64,000 bases of DNA from Trichomonas vaginalis G3 (lineage: Eukaryota; Parabasalia; Trichomonadida; Trichomonadidae). Below the pieces are notes generated by a model, which saw only the letters and a program-made list of their open reading frames with translations, was not told the DNA's origin and made no database searches. The DNA lies in assembly GCF_026262505.1 (NCBI RefSeq), contig NC_067205.1, positions 9,486,001-9,550,000 of the forward strand, read 5' to 3'. A program made the translations under genes and the position numbers. Numbering within the stretch: the first letter of the stretch is position 1; every line of letters starts with the position of its first letter. Shown in pieces: positions 1 through 10,298 of the stretch.

Positions 1-186
1 CAGTCACTTGAAGTTGCACGTAAAGGCAAGACAGCAATTGTTGTTGCACATCGTCTTGCGACCGTCATCAACGCGGACCGCATTTTTGTTTTCAAAGAAG
101 GTCACATTGTCGAAGAAGGCAAGCATGATGAACTCATGGCCAAGAACGGCATTTATGCAGATCTTGTTCGTTTCCAACTTCAATAA
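1..186 (+). CDS. ABC transporter, C-terminal end (partial)
   Basis: The first frame reads without a start and stops at TAA 184-186. It shows the end of an ABC nucleotide-binding domain: a KTAIVVAHRLATV segment with the H-loop histidine, then DRIFVFKEGHIVEEGKHDEL and a short LVRFQLQ tail. This pattern is typical of ABCB/MDR-type exporters, where the second ATPase domain ends the protein. The protein would pump a substrate across a membrane using ATP; the substrate cannot be judged from 61 residues. The rest lies upstream of the window. GC content is higher than in the following spacer, as expected for a real gene. Confidence 0.88.
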   Translation, partial: QSLEVARKGKTAIVVAHRLATVINADRIFVFKEGHIVEEGKHDELMAKNGIYADLVRFQLQ

Positions 187-418
187 ATTATTTGAATAAA
201 CTGTCTATAGATATAATTATGATAATTAAATAGACTTTTTTCTCTTTTCCTGAACCACTCTCAAAAATCATTATATCTTTATCTTAATAGGTATTTGCGT
301 CAGGTAATTATTTATAATAACTTTTTATCATAGAAAACCATGATATAAAGCTTAAGTGCCATAAAATTGAGAGAATATCAGTAAGTACAGTGCTCAATTA
401 ATCATTAAATTAAAATTT

Positions 419-1069
419 TTATTGATAATCAAGTTTGTCATCAATTTCTGCAGCAATAGTCTTCTCCTTGTAACAGAATCCGTACCATAGTGAGTAACCT
501 AAGAGGAGAACTTGGATAAAGATTGCAACAAGAATCGTAATGGAATAAGCTGTTTTATGCTGATTATAGTTTGTTTTCAAAGTTTCGTAACGTGTTTTGG
601 TTTCGTTCGTTGCATTTTCATATCCGCAGTTCTTTAAATCAGCTTCATTATAAGGATTTTTGAATCCGCTACACTGACTTTCATTTTCAATCTTTTTAAT
701 CTTTGAATCACCTTTGTATTCATCGAAGAACTTTTGGCATTCATCAAGGAACTTATTTGAATTAACAATTGCAAATATTATAACAATCACTTCGACAATT
801 ACAACAACAAGGTAAAATACTGCATAAACCACACGGAAACATTTTGAGGATCCAAAGCAGATAAGGAAGAAACCTACAATGCAACCAATGATTACAAACG
901 TCAGTATGACAAAGAGTCAAGCTGATGTCTTTGAAAATGATTTGATATCATCAATGGAAATTGTTTTCAATTCATGTCTGAAAGCGAAGATGAGGCCACC
1001 GACTGTAATAAGGACAAGCAGGTTGATTATGCCTATAATTGATCTAGCCATGCATGAACAGCAAGTCAT
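419..1069 (-). pseudogene. Tetraspanin-like four-pass membrane protein with one in-frame TGA
   Basis: Starting at ATG 1067-1069 the frame gives a short cysteine-rich cytoplasmic head (MTCCSCMARS), one hydrophobic segment, a short loop, then two more hydrophobic segments, a large polar loop with two cysteines (QCSGF, KNCGY) and a fourth membrane segment ending in a short tail. This topology and the cysteine head fit trichomonad tetraspanins, which act at the cell surface and in secreted vesicles. The frame is open for 216 codons except for a single TGA at 917-919, codon 51. A TCATTTT initiator match lies 10 bases upstream of the ATG. It is either a young pseudogene or a base error. The classical CCG motif is not seen, so the family call is moderate. 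Confidence 0.6.
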
Positions 1070-1074
1070 CTTTA

Positions 1075-1081
1075 AAAATGA
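1075..1081 (-). promoter_or_regulatory. Initiator (Inr) of the tetraspanin-like gene
   Basis: The minus strand reads TCATTTT here, ending 5 bases before the ATG at 1069. It matches the trichomonad initiator consensus TCA+1-Y-W-Y-Y, which directs transcription start a few bases upstream of most protein genes. A second TCATTTC lies just upstream. Confidence 0.5.
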
Positions 1082-1094
1082 AATGAATTGTTGA

Positions 1095-3659
1095 AATTCA
1101 GAAATCTTTGAATTTTATTTTCTATTTTCCTTTTGAATAATTATATCAACTATACATTTTAAAATAATTTTAGTAAAAAAAGAAATGCACAGTAAATTGA
1201 TTTTCTCACAAAAAACTCAAATTGAAAGTTTTGATAGTTAATCGGACTCATTAGGATGAATATTTTAATACGCATAATAAAATAAAGTGAATAATTACAA
1301 TTGTAAATTTTCCGGTGCAATCTTTGAATACTTTACACCAACACTCAAAAATTGTGAGCTTTATTAACCAGCAATTTTTTTGACACGCATCATTTTACGT
1401 ATATTTTTATAAGGAATTCTTTTTGACATCACATTAACATTCTATAACACACCAATATACGTATATATTTGATTATAATTGAATCCAAATTAAATTTGAA
1501 ATTTCAAATTGAACATAAAATTAATATTAGACTATGAATTAAATTTATACGCATTGCAAAATTAAATCACAAATGCATGAATGAATCATTTTCAAATTTT
1601 TTATGATTTAATTCAAAATTTTGTTGATATAATATATTTTTATAAAAATTTATTTATTTATTTTAAATCGCAAGCAAACATACTTGACATGATACTTATG
1701 TATATTCTTTAAACAGTTTTTTTAGCTGATTTTATTCCTAAATTGATTAATATATAGAATTTCAGCTTAATTAATTTTGAAATTACATAAAAGATCTATA
1801 CCTTAGCATGATACCTACTATTTGATGTACAAAACTCAACTGAAGATCATATCATAAATAAAAAGAAATCTTGATCCTTGGATAAGAGGAAATACCAGTA
1901 AAAAGACATATATGTCAAGTGAAAGGTACATTCACTAGGCGATAACAGTAAAATGGGATGAAAATAGGATAAATAGCATCCCTATATAGTGCCTAACAAT
2001 ATTTATACGGGCCAAAAAAAATTTGGCTAGAGATTTGGCGAGTTATAAAACTTAGAAAATTGAGAGGGATTTTTATTTTTGAATTTTTTTTGGAAAGTTA
2101 AAATTGCGATTAAAAATCGATTTCCAGGAGAACTAAGCATCTCATCATATATTTAAATCGATAAAAATATTAAATAATAGTTGAATAGTATAACAACGTG
2201 AAATTATGGCTGAATCTACAGAAAAAATGAACATATTTGACATTTTTGAAAATTCATACGTTAGATGGTGACAGACTCATAAACTATACTTTAGCTAAGA
2301 TTGATATATGGTTTCAACAACACATGGTTAAAATCGTAAAAATATTTTAGATTTCAAAAAGATACATATGGTAATATAATGGAACAAAGTCAACAAATAG
2401 CATGTTAAATATGTTATAATTAACTTTTTATTAGATCCAATAGTAGATATCGAATGGTTTCCAGCTTTATGGTTAAATATTTTCTTTTCGAGCTTCTCTT
2501 TAACTGTTGTATTAAGGTTGTAAATTTTTGATGCTAGAAACTATGGAATCTTCTTTGCTGCTGCATTTTTCTTGAGAGTTCTTGCAATTTTGAATAGATC
2601 TGCGCATTGTATGAAATGGAGGCTTTAAAATATCTTGAAAACAGAATAGGACTGCTTTTCCAAAGGAATGCTTACTTGTAAATCAGAGAGTTTCAAAATT
2701 GAGAGCAAGATTATCATCATAACTTTCGATTTTGCTGCGAAAAAGGAAGACAAGTAATTAACAAATCATTTACTGTTGTTCATCAAAAGAAGAAAACTTT
2801 GATAACAACTAATGATGATAAAATCAAGCTATCTTTTAATATTTTAAATTGATAAGACATTCAAAATATTTGAATGGTTTAAAATATTTTCTTTTAATTT
2901 CTATAAGATATTATCATGATTATATAATAAAATTTAAATTTTTATTCAAAAAGGCAATATTTCAAACTTTTAATTTCAAAAATCTTAATTCTGCAATAAG
3001 TGTATTTAATTGTAGCAAATTTAATGATCCTTCGTCATGCTTAGCAATTTGGAACTCATAAATTAATGATTTCTTCAAGTAAAATTCTGCATTATTTCAA
3101 AAGTCAATAATTCTCTAGTAACTTTTCTTCAAACCCTAACCATTATATTATATGTATAATGGAGAATAATTGCAAAGAAAGATAGCCGAATTTACTGGTA
3201 GTTCTTGTGATGCGAAATAATTGCAAATTAACACCTAGTTTTAACAGCATCAATCTCTTTTTGCTCTCATTTAAATGCATTCGCACACTTTAATTTTGAA
3301 ATATAAGAGTTTTGGAAATTATCAAATTTATCTGCTCAAATACTATAGATCTTCATAAGTGTTAATAGAATCATTAGCCTTACATATAGTGTTTAATATA
3401 ATGATGCACATTATACTGGGATTCATTCCTTATTCATCTAGTTATTATAAGATTTACAACCCCATGAAAATTTAAAATTTTGTCAAAAATAGTGAATGTA
3501 CCTTTGTCAAGTGTAGTGATAATAAATCTAATTTTGCTGAATTATTTTTTTCATTTTGAATAATTGTCAAAAAAAAATCGAGTAATACAAAGAAAACATG
3601 TAAGGATAGTAGTATTTAATACAAACAATCAATAAAATCTATAATATGAACAATTTTTC
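1095..3659. other. Long AT-rich spacer without a recognisable gene
   Basis: About 2.5 kb of very AT-rich DNA. The longest open frame (2849-3061, plus) starts in low-complexity sequence and has no recognisable motif. The part near 2430-2800 is slightly less AT-rich and may be a decayed coding remnant, but no frame stays open long enough to name it. Confidence 0.5.
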
Positions 3660-4118
3660 TTACAATGAAGGTTCAACGTGTGCTTCACTAGCAGATGCAT
3701 CATCGCTCTTTTCTTCCTTTTGATCTTGATCGTTTTTTGTAAGATGATTCTTTATTGTTGTGGTCAATAAATAACCAAGAAAAAGAAATAGAAAACAGCC
3801 TAAAAGAGAGAAGAGGACTTCACCTAAACCAGATAGGACATGATGATTTTCAAGGCTAGAAAGCGAGTATGAAGTGTATCCAGAGAATGTTGTTAAAGAT
3901 CCGCAAAAACCGACAGAAAATAATGTCATTAAGTATTTTTGCCATTGCTCCTTTGTTTCAATTGGAATTACTAATCCAGCAAAGAAGCATCCAACGTAAT
4001 TTGCAATTAATGTTGCAAGATCGAAGTATTCATGATATGTTTTTTTAATTCCTACAAATATTCCATATCGAAGAAGTGTTCCAACAACACCTCCAGCTGC
4101 CATTAAGATGACTATCAT
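3660..4118 (-). CDS. CrcB/Fluc-type fluoride channel, single domain
   Basis: A 152-residue protein with four hydrophobic segments. It carries the family signatures in order: AAGGVVGTLLRYG near residue 7 (usual GGxxGxxxRY), TLIANYVGCFFAG near 36 (usual TLxVNxxGxFxxG, with the conserved Asn), and GFCGSLTTFSGYTSYS near 70 (usual GxxGxxTTFS). Such proteins are dual-topology dimeric channels that let fluoride leave the cell. The length is that of bacterial single-domain CrcB; many eukaryotic FEX proteins are fused two-domain versions. The charged tail after residue 125, rich in Lys, Asp and Glu, is extra. ATG 4116-4118 is the only sensible start. The neighbours are unrelated. The call is strong from motifs. 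Confidence 0.88.
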   Translation of the reverse strand: MIVILMAAGGVVGTLLRYGIFVGIKKTYHEYFDLATLIANYVGCFFAGLVIPIETKEQWQKYLMTLFSVGFCGSLTTFSGYTSYSLSSLENHHVLSGLGEVLFSLLGCFLFLFLGYLLTTTIKNHLTKNDQDQKEEKSDDASASEAHVEPSL

Positions 4119-4522
4119 CGTAAGAGTTAAGCTTTACAAAAGACGATCGGAATTCATTTATTTGAGTCTAAAATAATCGATTTTTCTCTTATTCATTTTT
4201 TTTTTCAAAGAAATATACAAAAATAGAGTATTCTCTAGCATATGATTCATACACGCCAATATTCATTGAATTTTTGAAAATTTCCTTCGACTTAAGCATT
4301 ATATGACTAAAAATCTCTATATCTCAGATTTATATTTAAAATCATATGGTATCGTGTATAAAAACTATATTATAAGAAGGGTGACAGATCACTGTAATGG
4401 AATTAATCTAATATTCCTCTAAATTTTTATATAGAATACCACATGAATGATAAAGCAGCTAAGTATAAAAATTAAAGTTATTAGGCATAGATAAATACAA
4501 ACAATTTATTATAAAAACATAA
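4119..4522. other. AT-rich spacer
   Basis: No open frame of note and no RNA-like structure seen. It holds the upstream region of the fluoride channel gene and the 3' side of the next gene, both on the minus strand. Confidence 0.5.
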
Positions 4523-5122
4523 TTAATTAGTTGGCCTTGAATCTTGTACTGAGCTTACCGCACTGTAATGGCCATCAGGATAAACTAGTTCTGAAGATGA
4601 ATCAAGCTTTTTACAATATGGTTCTGGTTTAATAGAAGGTAAAACAAATTTGGAGAAATTAGTTCGCATTGGCCGGACAAACTCCTCATTTACTGCAATT
4701 TGAGGTTTTCGTACGTTATTTTGATTATATCTTCGTGGAGATTTTTGAATATAATCTCTCAAACTAAATAATTGAGGATTATATACTGATTGATAATTTT
4801 CATTGCGGTTTTCTATAAGTGTTCTTGGTTCAGGACGCTTAAATGATTTGAATTGGTTCAATAAAAAATCTGTTTGTTCTTGAATAGAAATTGATGAAGT
4901 TTGCATATCTAGTAACCTTCGTTTAGACTCTATTTCTTGTCTGAGCTGATTAGATAGCATTGATTGTTGGATTTTTTTGGTCTCGAGAAAATTTTGATAA
5001 TTGCTTTGTATTTCATTTGAAGGAGGTGGACTATAATTATTCGTTTTGTCTATTTCTGCAGGAGGATCCTCAAAAGTCTCGACACGGCGGTGGGAACGGC
5101 GAGGACTACGTAAGCAAAACAT
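4523..5122 (-). CDS. Hypothetical protein, 199 aa, coiled-coil centre
   Basis: Not recognised. The ATG at 5120-5122 is chosen because the two codons before it belong to a TTG-led extension. The N-terminus is basic and serine-rich (CLRSPRRSHRR), followed by a PPP stretch and a Gln/Lys/Glu-rich segment around residues 45-75 (KKIQQSMLSNQLRQEIESKRRLL written in pieces here) that looks like a coiled coil. The rest is polar, with Arg-Pro and Lys-Pro pairs, suggesting a disordered, perhaps cytoskeleton-associated protein. No membrane segment or signal peptide is visible. Function unknown. Confidence 0.6.
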   Translation of the reverse strand: MFCLRSPRRSHRRVETFEDPPAEIDKTNNYSPPPSNEIQSNYQNFLETKKIQQSMLSNQLRQEIESKRRLLDMQTSSISIQEQTDFLLNQFKSFKRPEPRTLIENRNENYQSVYNPQLFSLRDYIQKSPRRYNQNNVRKPQIAVNEEFVRPMRTNFSKFVLPSIKPEPYCKKLDSSSELVYPDGHYSAVSSVQDSRPTN

Positions 5123-5406
5123 TGTCAATTTTTATTAACGGACAATAGAAAATTTTGATTCAGAATTATTTTCTAAAGTTTACATTTTGCCGAAAGAATT
5201 CTGAATATGAATGAGAATTACTGCATATATTTAGCTTTTGAAGTTTAAAATAGTTAACCTAAGAAACGCAAACGAAACAATATCAAGAAAATCATTAAAT
5301 TATAACTGAATTTTTAAAATTATTGAATGTGTAAGATTTAATAATAGAAATAAATATAAAATATGCATCGGATTCATTTCAATAACAATATCATGCTCCA
5401 CTAATG

Positions 5407-6408
5407 CTAAAGCTGTATTAAGATGTTTAAAAGTTCAATATTATCATTTTCTGCTGCATAAATGGGAGCCGACTTTCCACATTTGTCCTTAGCATTAATA
5501 TCAATACCTGAAAGAGAACAAAGATATTTGACGGCATCAATGTTCTTAATAAGAACTGCATAGTGAAGTGGGGACTTATCATAGCAATCTTTTGCATTAA
5601 TATCAATATCGGGAATAGAACAAAGATATTTGACGACTTCAACATTGTCATTTAGGGCAGCATAATGAAGAACAGTTGTTTGAAATTTATCAACTGAATT
5701 GATGCTAACTTTATTAAGTGAATAAAGATATTTTATAACTTCAACATCTTTATTTAATGCTGCATAATGAAGAATTGTTTTTCCTTCATATTCAGTTTCA
5801 AAGTCGTTTGATTTGGAATAAATATACTTAATTGCTTCAACACTGTTGCGTGCGCAAATATTTGATAGCAAATTAAAATGTTTAATCAGTTTAAAGTCAT
5901 CATTTATAAGAGCATATTCAGAAATACTATACGTTAGTCCCTTGGATATTGCAAATTTAATTGTATCGATATCTCCTTCTTCACATGCTTTTGACAATAC
6001 TTGATAATTTCCCATGACAACATCATTTTTTCTATATGGATTGTATAAATATTGTTGAAATAAAAACTTTATATTTTTACCATTATGTGCCTTTTGATTT
6101 TTAATATATGATACTGCATCATTTATTGCACTATTATGAATGAGTTTTGAAAGGAATTCTAAAACATTAAATGCCACTTCTTCATTTTCAAATTTTCCTA
6201 TTTTAGCATGCTGCGATATTGAAATTACTTCTGAGCTATTAAATTTCTTGCTGATAATTGTAAATGCCGATACAAACTGTCTTGTTGAAAAATTACAAAA
6301 ATCAAAAATATTGCAGAGTTCAGTTGCTGTTCTCATTTCATAAAAGTCATTATTATCATACCAATTTTCAAGCTCCTTTGCATAAACTTCATAATCAATA
6401 GAACTCAT
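5407..6408 (-). CDS. Ankyrin-repeat protein (trichomonad DUF3447 type)
   Basis: Start placed at ATG 6408 (MSSIDYEVYAKEL), which aligns with the start of the next gene; the frame itself extends 19 codons further upstream. Residues 1-110 form the N-terminal helical domain common to trichomonad ankyrin proteins (DYEVYAKELENWY, ELCNIFDFCNFS). After a middle region of degenerate repeats, the C-terminus holds about four clear ankyrin repeats with TILHYAALNKDVEVIKYL, VLHYAALNDNVEVVKYL and PLHYAVLIKNIDAVKYL. These scaffolds bind partner proteins; no enzyme domain is present. The neighbour at 6542 is a clear paralogue in the same direction, so this is a tandem duplication. No transmembrane segment is seen. 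Confidence 0.85.
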   Translation of the reverse strand: MSSIDYEVYAKELENWYDNNDFYEMRTATELCNIFDFCNFSTRQFVSAFTIISKKFNSSEVISISQHAKIGKFENEEVAFNVLEFLSKLIHNSAINDAVSYIKNQKAHNGKNIKFLFQQYLYNPYRKNDVVMGNYQVLSKACEEGDIDTIKFAISKGLTYSISEYALINDDFKLIKHFNLLSNICARNSVEAIKYIYSKSNDFETEYEGKTILHYAALNKDVEVIKYLYSLNKVSINSVDKFQTTVLHYAALNDNVEVVKYLCSIPDIDINAKDCYDKSPLHYAVLIKNIDAVKYLCSLSGIDINAKDKCGKSAPIYAAENDNIELLNILIQL

Positions 6409-6541
6409 TTGATTGGTAATAATTTTATAAAACGAAGTCAAAATTTTCAATGAAAAAAAAATCAAAGGTAAATTTATTTATTTATCTAATTCGTATTAAT
6501 CGAAATTAAATTCGTTAAAAATAATTAACAAATGTATTTCT

Positions 6542-7642
6542 TCAAATTTTGATATTCAATTGGTCCAACATTTCATTTTCAGCTGCATATTGAATTGCAG
6601 TTTTTCCTTTTTTATCCCATAACCTCGTATTTATATTTGGAAGAGAATAAAGGTATTTAAAAACTTCAATGTTTTTTATATGTGCTGCATAATGAAGTGG
6701 TGTTTTATTATTATTATCTAATGCATTGATGTCAAATTTTTGAAGAGAAACCAAATATTTAATTACTTCGACATTAGTGTTTAATGCTGCATAATGAAGT
6801 GCGGATGCACAAAATTCATCTATTTTACCAAAGTCCGTTGTTTTGGAATTACCAAGTAATTTAATTACTTCAACATTAGGATTTAATGCTGCATAAAGAA
6901 GCCTTTTATCATTAAATGGATCATAAATGTTATTTATTGAAACAGATCTAGTACAAGTATAATTATCTTTTTTATTGATAATCTGAAATGAACTGCCTCT
7001 GAATGATCTCTTACTCGATCGATCTTGGTATGCCAAATTTACTTGATTGGAAACACATCTGATTGATTCAGGACTGTTAGTTGCCCAAAAATTTTGGCAT
7101 AATGAAATATATTTGAAAACTTTAAAATTGTTAAATTCAATTGCACGTTCAAGTATTGAACGTATATCTACTGTTGTATGCAAATAGCCGTTATTGTATG
7201 CAAATTTAATTGAGTCAATATCATCTTCTTCACATGCTTTTACAATAATCATGAAAATTTCTTCAAAGTTAATCTCATCCAGTTTGCATTTTAATAAGTA
7301 TTTTATGTTCTTGCCCGTTTTAGGTTTTTGATTCTTTAAGGAAATCGCTGCATCAGATATAACTTTTGTATTTAAAATTTTTGAAATGAAATCTAAAGCT
7401 TCAAAAGCATCTTCAAAGCTTTCAAATTGAGTTACTTTAACATGTTGTGAAATGATTGAGACTTCAGAATACTTAAATTTCTTGCTGATAATTGTAAATG
7501 CTTCAATAAATTGACTTGAAGAAAAACTGCATAAATCGAAGATATTACAAAGTTCTGATACTGTTCTATTCTCGTAAAATTCATCGCTATTATACCATTT
7601 TTCAATTTCTTTGGCATAAGATTCGTAATCTGGTGCGGCCAT
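6542..7642 (-). CDS. Ankyrin-repeat protein, tandem paralogue
   Basis: Start placed at ATG 7642 (MAAPDYESYAKEIEKWY), preceded closely by GCACTTTC, a near match to the trichomonad initiator. The N-terminal domain parallels that of the 5407-6408 gene almost residue for residue (ELCNIFDLCSFSSSQF, FTIISKKFKYSEVSIISQH). The middle is divergent and contains a Ser/Arg-rich insert (DRSSKRSFRGSSF). About three to four ankyrin repeats end the protein (ALHYAALNTNVEVIKYL, PLHYAAHIKNIEVFKYL). Length about 366 residues. Likely a protein-binding scaffold; partner unknown. Confidence 0.85.
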   Translation of the reverse strand: MAAPDYESYAKEIEKWYNSDEFYENRTVSELCNIFDLCSFSSSQFIEAFTIISKKFKYSEVSIISQHVKVTQFESFEDAFEALDFISKILNTKVISDAAISLKNQKPKTGKNIKYLLKCKLDEINFEEIFMIIVKACEEDDIDSIKFAYNNGYLHTTVDIRSILERAIEFNNFKVFKYISLCQNFWATNSPESIRCVSNQVNLAYQDRSSKRSFRGSSFQIINKKDNYTCTRSVSINNIYDPFNDKRLLYAALNPNVEVIKLLGNSKTTDFGKIDEFCASALHYAALNTNVEVIKYLVSLQKFDINALDNNNKTPLHYAAHIKNIEVFKYLYSLPNINTRLWDKKGKTAIQYAAENEMLDQLNIKI

Positions 7643-7710
7643 GTGAAAGTGCGGTGGTTGTCTTAGATTTTGTAAACCTTTCAATTAACTTTCAATAAGA
7701 TTTCGAAAAT

Positions 7711-7887
7711 TCATGTTCGAGATATAAATTTTATTGTTGAAAAATTACAAAAGTCAAAGATATTACTAAGTTCTTTTGCTGTTTTCATATCATAAAACTC
7801 TTCATCATCATAGGATCTATCAAAATCCTTTGCAAATACCTCATAATTAACAGAGCTAATGAAAAAGTGTTCTCGCAAAATGTTCAT
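7711..7887 (-). pseudogene. N-terminal stub of a third ankyrin paralogue
   Basis: A 58-codon frame beginning at ATG 7885-7887. From residue 11 it reads SSVNYEVFAKDFDRSYDDE then ELSNIFDFCNFST, which aligns with the first 50 residues of the two ankyrin genes to its left. The ATG that starts its relatives is ATT here, so the present ATG lies upstream of it. The similarity ends abruptly and no ankyrin repeats follow. It is best read as the remains of a gene lost by unequal crossing-over or deletion in a three-gene tandem array. Confidence 0.7.
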
Positions 7888-8174
7888 TTATATCTTTCAA
7901 ACTTTTTTGAAATTTGAAAGTCAAAATTTGATAAACTATTAAACCAAGTGTTGATAATAGTGATTAAGACTCTTATAAACTATACAATGATATTTGAATT
8001 CAATAATAATATCAGAAGAAATCATTGAGGAAAATTGAGATTTCCAACAAAAGATTAGTTGGTTTAGTTGTTTTTAATATATTTACATTGCAATTAATTA
8101 ATGTAAATAAAAAAATTTCGAAATAAAATTAAATTTTCAAAAATAAATATAATATAACAGTTTAGTATATGTAT
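7888..8174. other. AT-rich spacer
   Basis: No gene or structured RNA seen between the ankyrin stub and the chaperone gene. Confidence 0.4.
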
Positions 8175-10298
8175 TTATGCAATATAGCATCGATATCCGC
8201 TTTGTTTCTCTGATTCCTTGATACAAATATCACCTTCGTCGTTTAATATTGAAAATTCTTTTTCTTTTTCGTTGTAAACGAAAGGAGGATCTTCGTATGG
8301 TTTCTTTTGTTCGGATTGTTTGATCAATTCCTCAAGGTTGCTGATGTATTTCCTTGTTCTCGCTTCGAAATCTTGTTTTTTATCTTTTGGCGTTTTGCTG
8401 TTCAAAACTCTCTCCAACATTGCAACAGATCTATCTCGAAGGGATTGGGAGTTTTCTTTGATCGATTTCCATAGTTCGAAACGTTTAATTCCAGGTAATG
8501 CGACTGATTTCAAGTTTTCGAGGCGATTCTTATATTCTTTAAGGTCCAGTCTCTCGAATTCATGTTCATCGAACCAATTTCTGATTTTGGCAATTTCTTC
8601 TTTGATATGTGGAAAATCTTTTGGATTAAAGCTTTCTTTGTACTCTTGTTCAATGCCACGCTCGACCTTGAACAAAAATCCTTCCAATTCATTACGAGTT
8701 TCATCAACAGAGTTCTCATAATCGTCTTTAGAACTAAATTCGTTTTCAATTTGGGAAAATCTGGCGATTTCTGCATCAGATAAGATGGATTGGTATTGTA
8801 CATTAATGTCCACCTTGACTTCACCATTAGGATTAGTTTTAGGATCTGAATTTTGTTTATAAAATGCTTCAATAACTTCAAACGTGGAACTTTGGGACAT
8901 CCTTACACGTATAAAGAGTTCATTTGATTCTGGTGGTGGCTTGATAGTAACACTGCAGATTTCTTCATTGTTTGATATAAATTTGATTTTTGTTTCTTTA
9001 TTTATATTCAAAGGAACTAATTTAGTGGAAGGAATCTGTGAGAATTGCTTATAGATCTCACAAAACTTATTTCCTTCTTTGTCTGTCCAGTTTGCAGTAA
9101 CATTATGAGGAGTTACATCTGTAACTGTCATTGGAACTTGCATATTTGGATTAAGAATTGCAGAAATGTATCCTGCACCGATTGCAAAGCATTCATCTAT
9201 GTTAACAGCTTGTTCTGGCTCTTTATTAAGAATTTTCTGAATTTCAGCTTTGACAATTGGAACTCTGGAGCATCCACCGAGCAACTCACATCCTTTAAGA
9301 TCTTCTTTCTTAAGATTTGATGACTCTAAAGCTTTCTGAATCGGATTTTCTAATCTTGGCAACAAATCTTGGATTTGAGCTTCGAATTCTTCTCTTTTAA
9401 CGATAAATCTTACATCTGTGTCTCCTTTTATTCCGATTACTTCGAATTGTATTGAAGTATTCACTGAAAGGTTCTTTTTGAGCTTTTCTACGGATTCTGT
9501 GAATCTGTGTAGCATCCTTTTATTCTCGCGAGGATCGATCTTGTATTTCTTCTTTGTTTCTTCGATTAAATAATTTAATAATTTTTCTGTAAAGTTTGAA
9601 CCGCCAAAATGCTCATCGTATGCGAAACTACTAATCCTGACATTGTCTTCTTTAAGATATGCTATGGCCACGTTCATTGATGAGTCTCCAATATCAATAA
9701 AAGCAATTGGTATTGGATTTTCATTTGATTTCGGTAATTTTGAGCGATGATCCATTGCATAACCCACTGCTGCTGCAGTTGTAGAGTTGATTAGTGTGAT
9801 TAAGTTAATTTTTGCAATTTTGCATGCATCAATGATTGTTTGTCTATGCGCTTGTGTCCACCATGGGCTAACTGCTATAGAAAATGCAGCGACAGCTTGC
9901 TGGGAGGATTGCGTAATTTTCATCAAAGATTTTAGTAAATAAGCAATGATTTGTGCTGGTAGAAATACATGATTATCGTTATTCGATAATTTAATACCAG
10001 TGAATCCATCATTTAATTTAACCAATTCAAAATTTACCATTTTTTCGATTGATTTACGTTCTTCTGAATCATATTTTAAGCAAACGAGACGCTTTAGTTG
10101 TGTTATTGTTCCTTCTAAGTTTTGCAAGATTTCTTGTTGGGCTAATGTTCCGAACACTCTTCTTTTTTCTGAATAACCTGCCATTGTAGGAATAAGTCGA
10201 TTGGACGCTTGATCAAGAAGCACAGAAATCGATCGACTTTGTGGAATTCCTACAACACAGTACTTATTACCAAAATCTAATCCTGCTCCTGACCACAT
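8175..10298 (-). CDS. Hsp70-superfamily chaperone, Hsp110-like
   Basis: A 707-residue protein. The ATPase domain is visible: phosphate-1 motif near residue 8 (GLDFGNKYCVVGI), phosphate-2 near 198 (IAFIDIGDSSMNVAIAY) and the adenosine motif near 340 (CELLGGCSRVPIVKAEI). The phosphate-1 region has the Asn-Lys form of Hsp110/Sse proteins rather than the TTNS of canonical Hsp70. The substrate-binding part is diverged and the C-terminus is lysine- and glutamate-rich without an EEVD tail. There is no signal peptide, so it should be cytosolic, where Hsp110 proteins act as nucleotide-exchange factors and holdases for Hsp70. The start is the only ATG consistent with the conserved motif at residue 6. 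Confidence 0.88.
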   Translation of the reverse strand: MWSGAGLDFGNKYCVVGIPQSRSISVLLDQASNRLIPTMAGYSEKRRVFGTLAQQEILQNLEGTITQLKRLVCLKYDSEERKSIEKMVNFELVKLNDGFTGIKLSNNDNHVFLPAQIIAYLLKSLMKITQSSQQAVAAFSIAVSPWWTQAHRQTIIDACKIAKINLITLINSTTAAAVGYAMDHRSKLPKSNENPIPIAFIDIGDSSMNVAIAYLKEDNVRISSFAYDEHFGGSNFTEKLLNYLIEETKKKYKIDPRENKRMLHRFTESVEKLKKNLSVNTSIQFEVIGIKGDTDVRFIVKREEFEAQIQDLLPRLENPIQKALESSNLKKEDLKGCELLGGCSRVPIVKAEIQKILNKEPEQAVNIDECFAIGAGYISAILNPNMQVPMTVTDVTPHNVTANWTDKEGNKFCEIYKQFSQIPSTKLVPLNINKETKIKFISNNEEICSVTIKPPPESNELFIRVRMSQSSTFEVIEAFYKQNSDPKTNPNGEVKVDINVQYQSILSDAEIARFSQIENEFSSKDDYENSVDETRNELEGFLFKVERGIEQEYKESFNPKDFPHIKEEIAKIRNWFDEHEFERLDLKEYKNRLENLKSVALPGIKRFELWKSIKENSQSLRDRSVAMLERVLNSKTPKDKKQDFEARTRKYISNLEELIKQSEQKKPYEDPPFVYNEKEKEFSILNDEGDICIKESEKQSGYRCYIA

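Noticed and set aside
2430-2800. Decayed protein gene
   Set aside because: Composition is slightly coding-like but no frame or motif could be named.
8320-8721. Plus-strand frame opposite the chaperone gene
   Set aside because: Antisense shadow without any motif; the chaperone frame is conserved.
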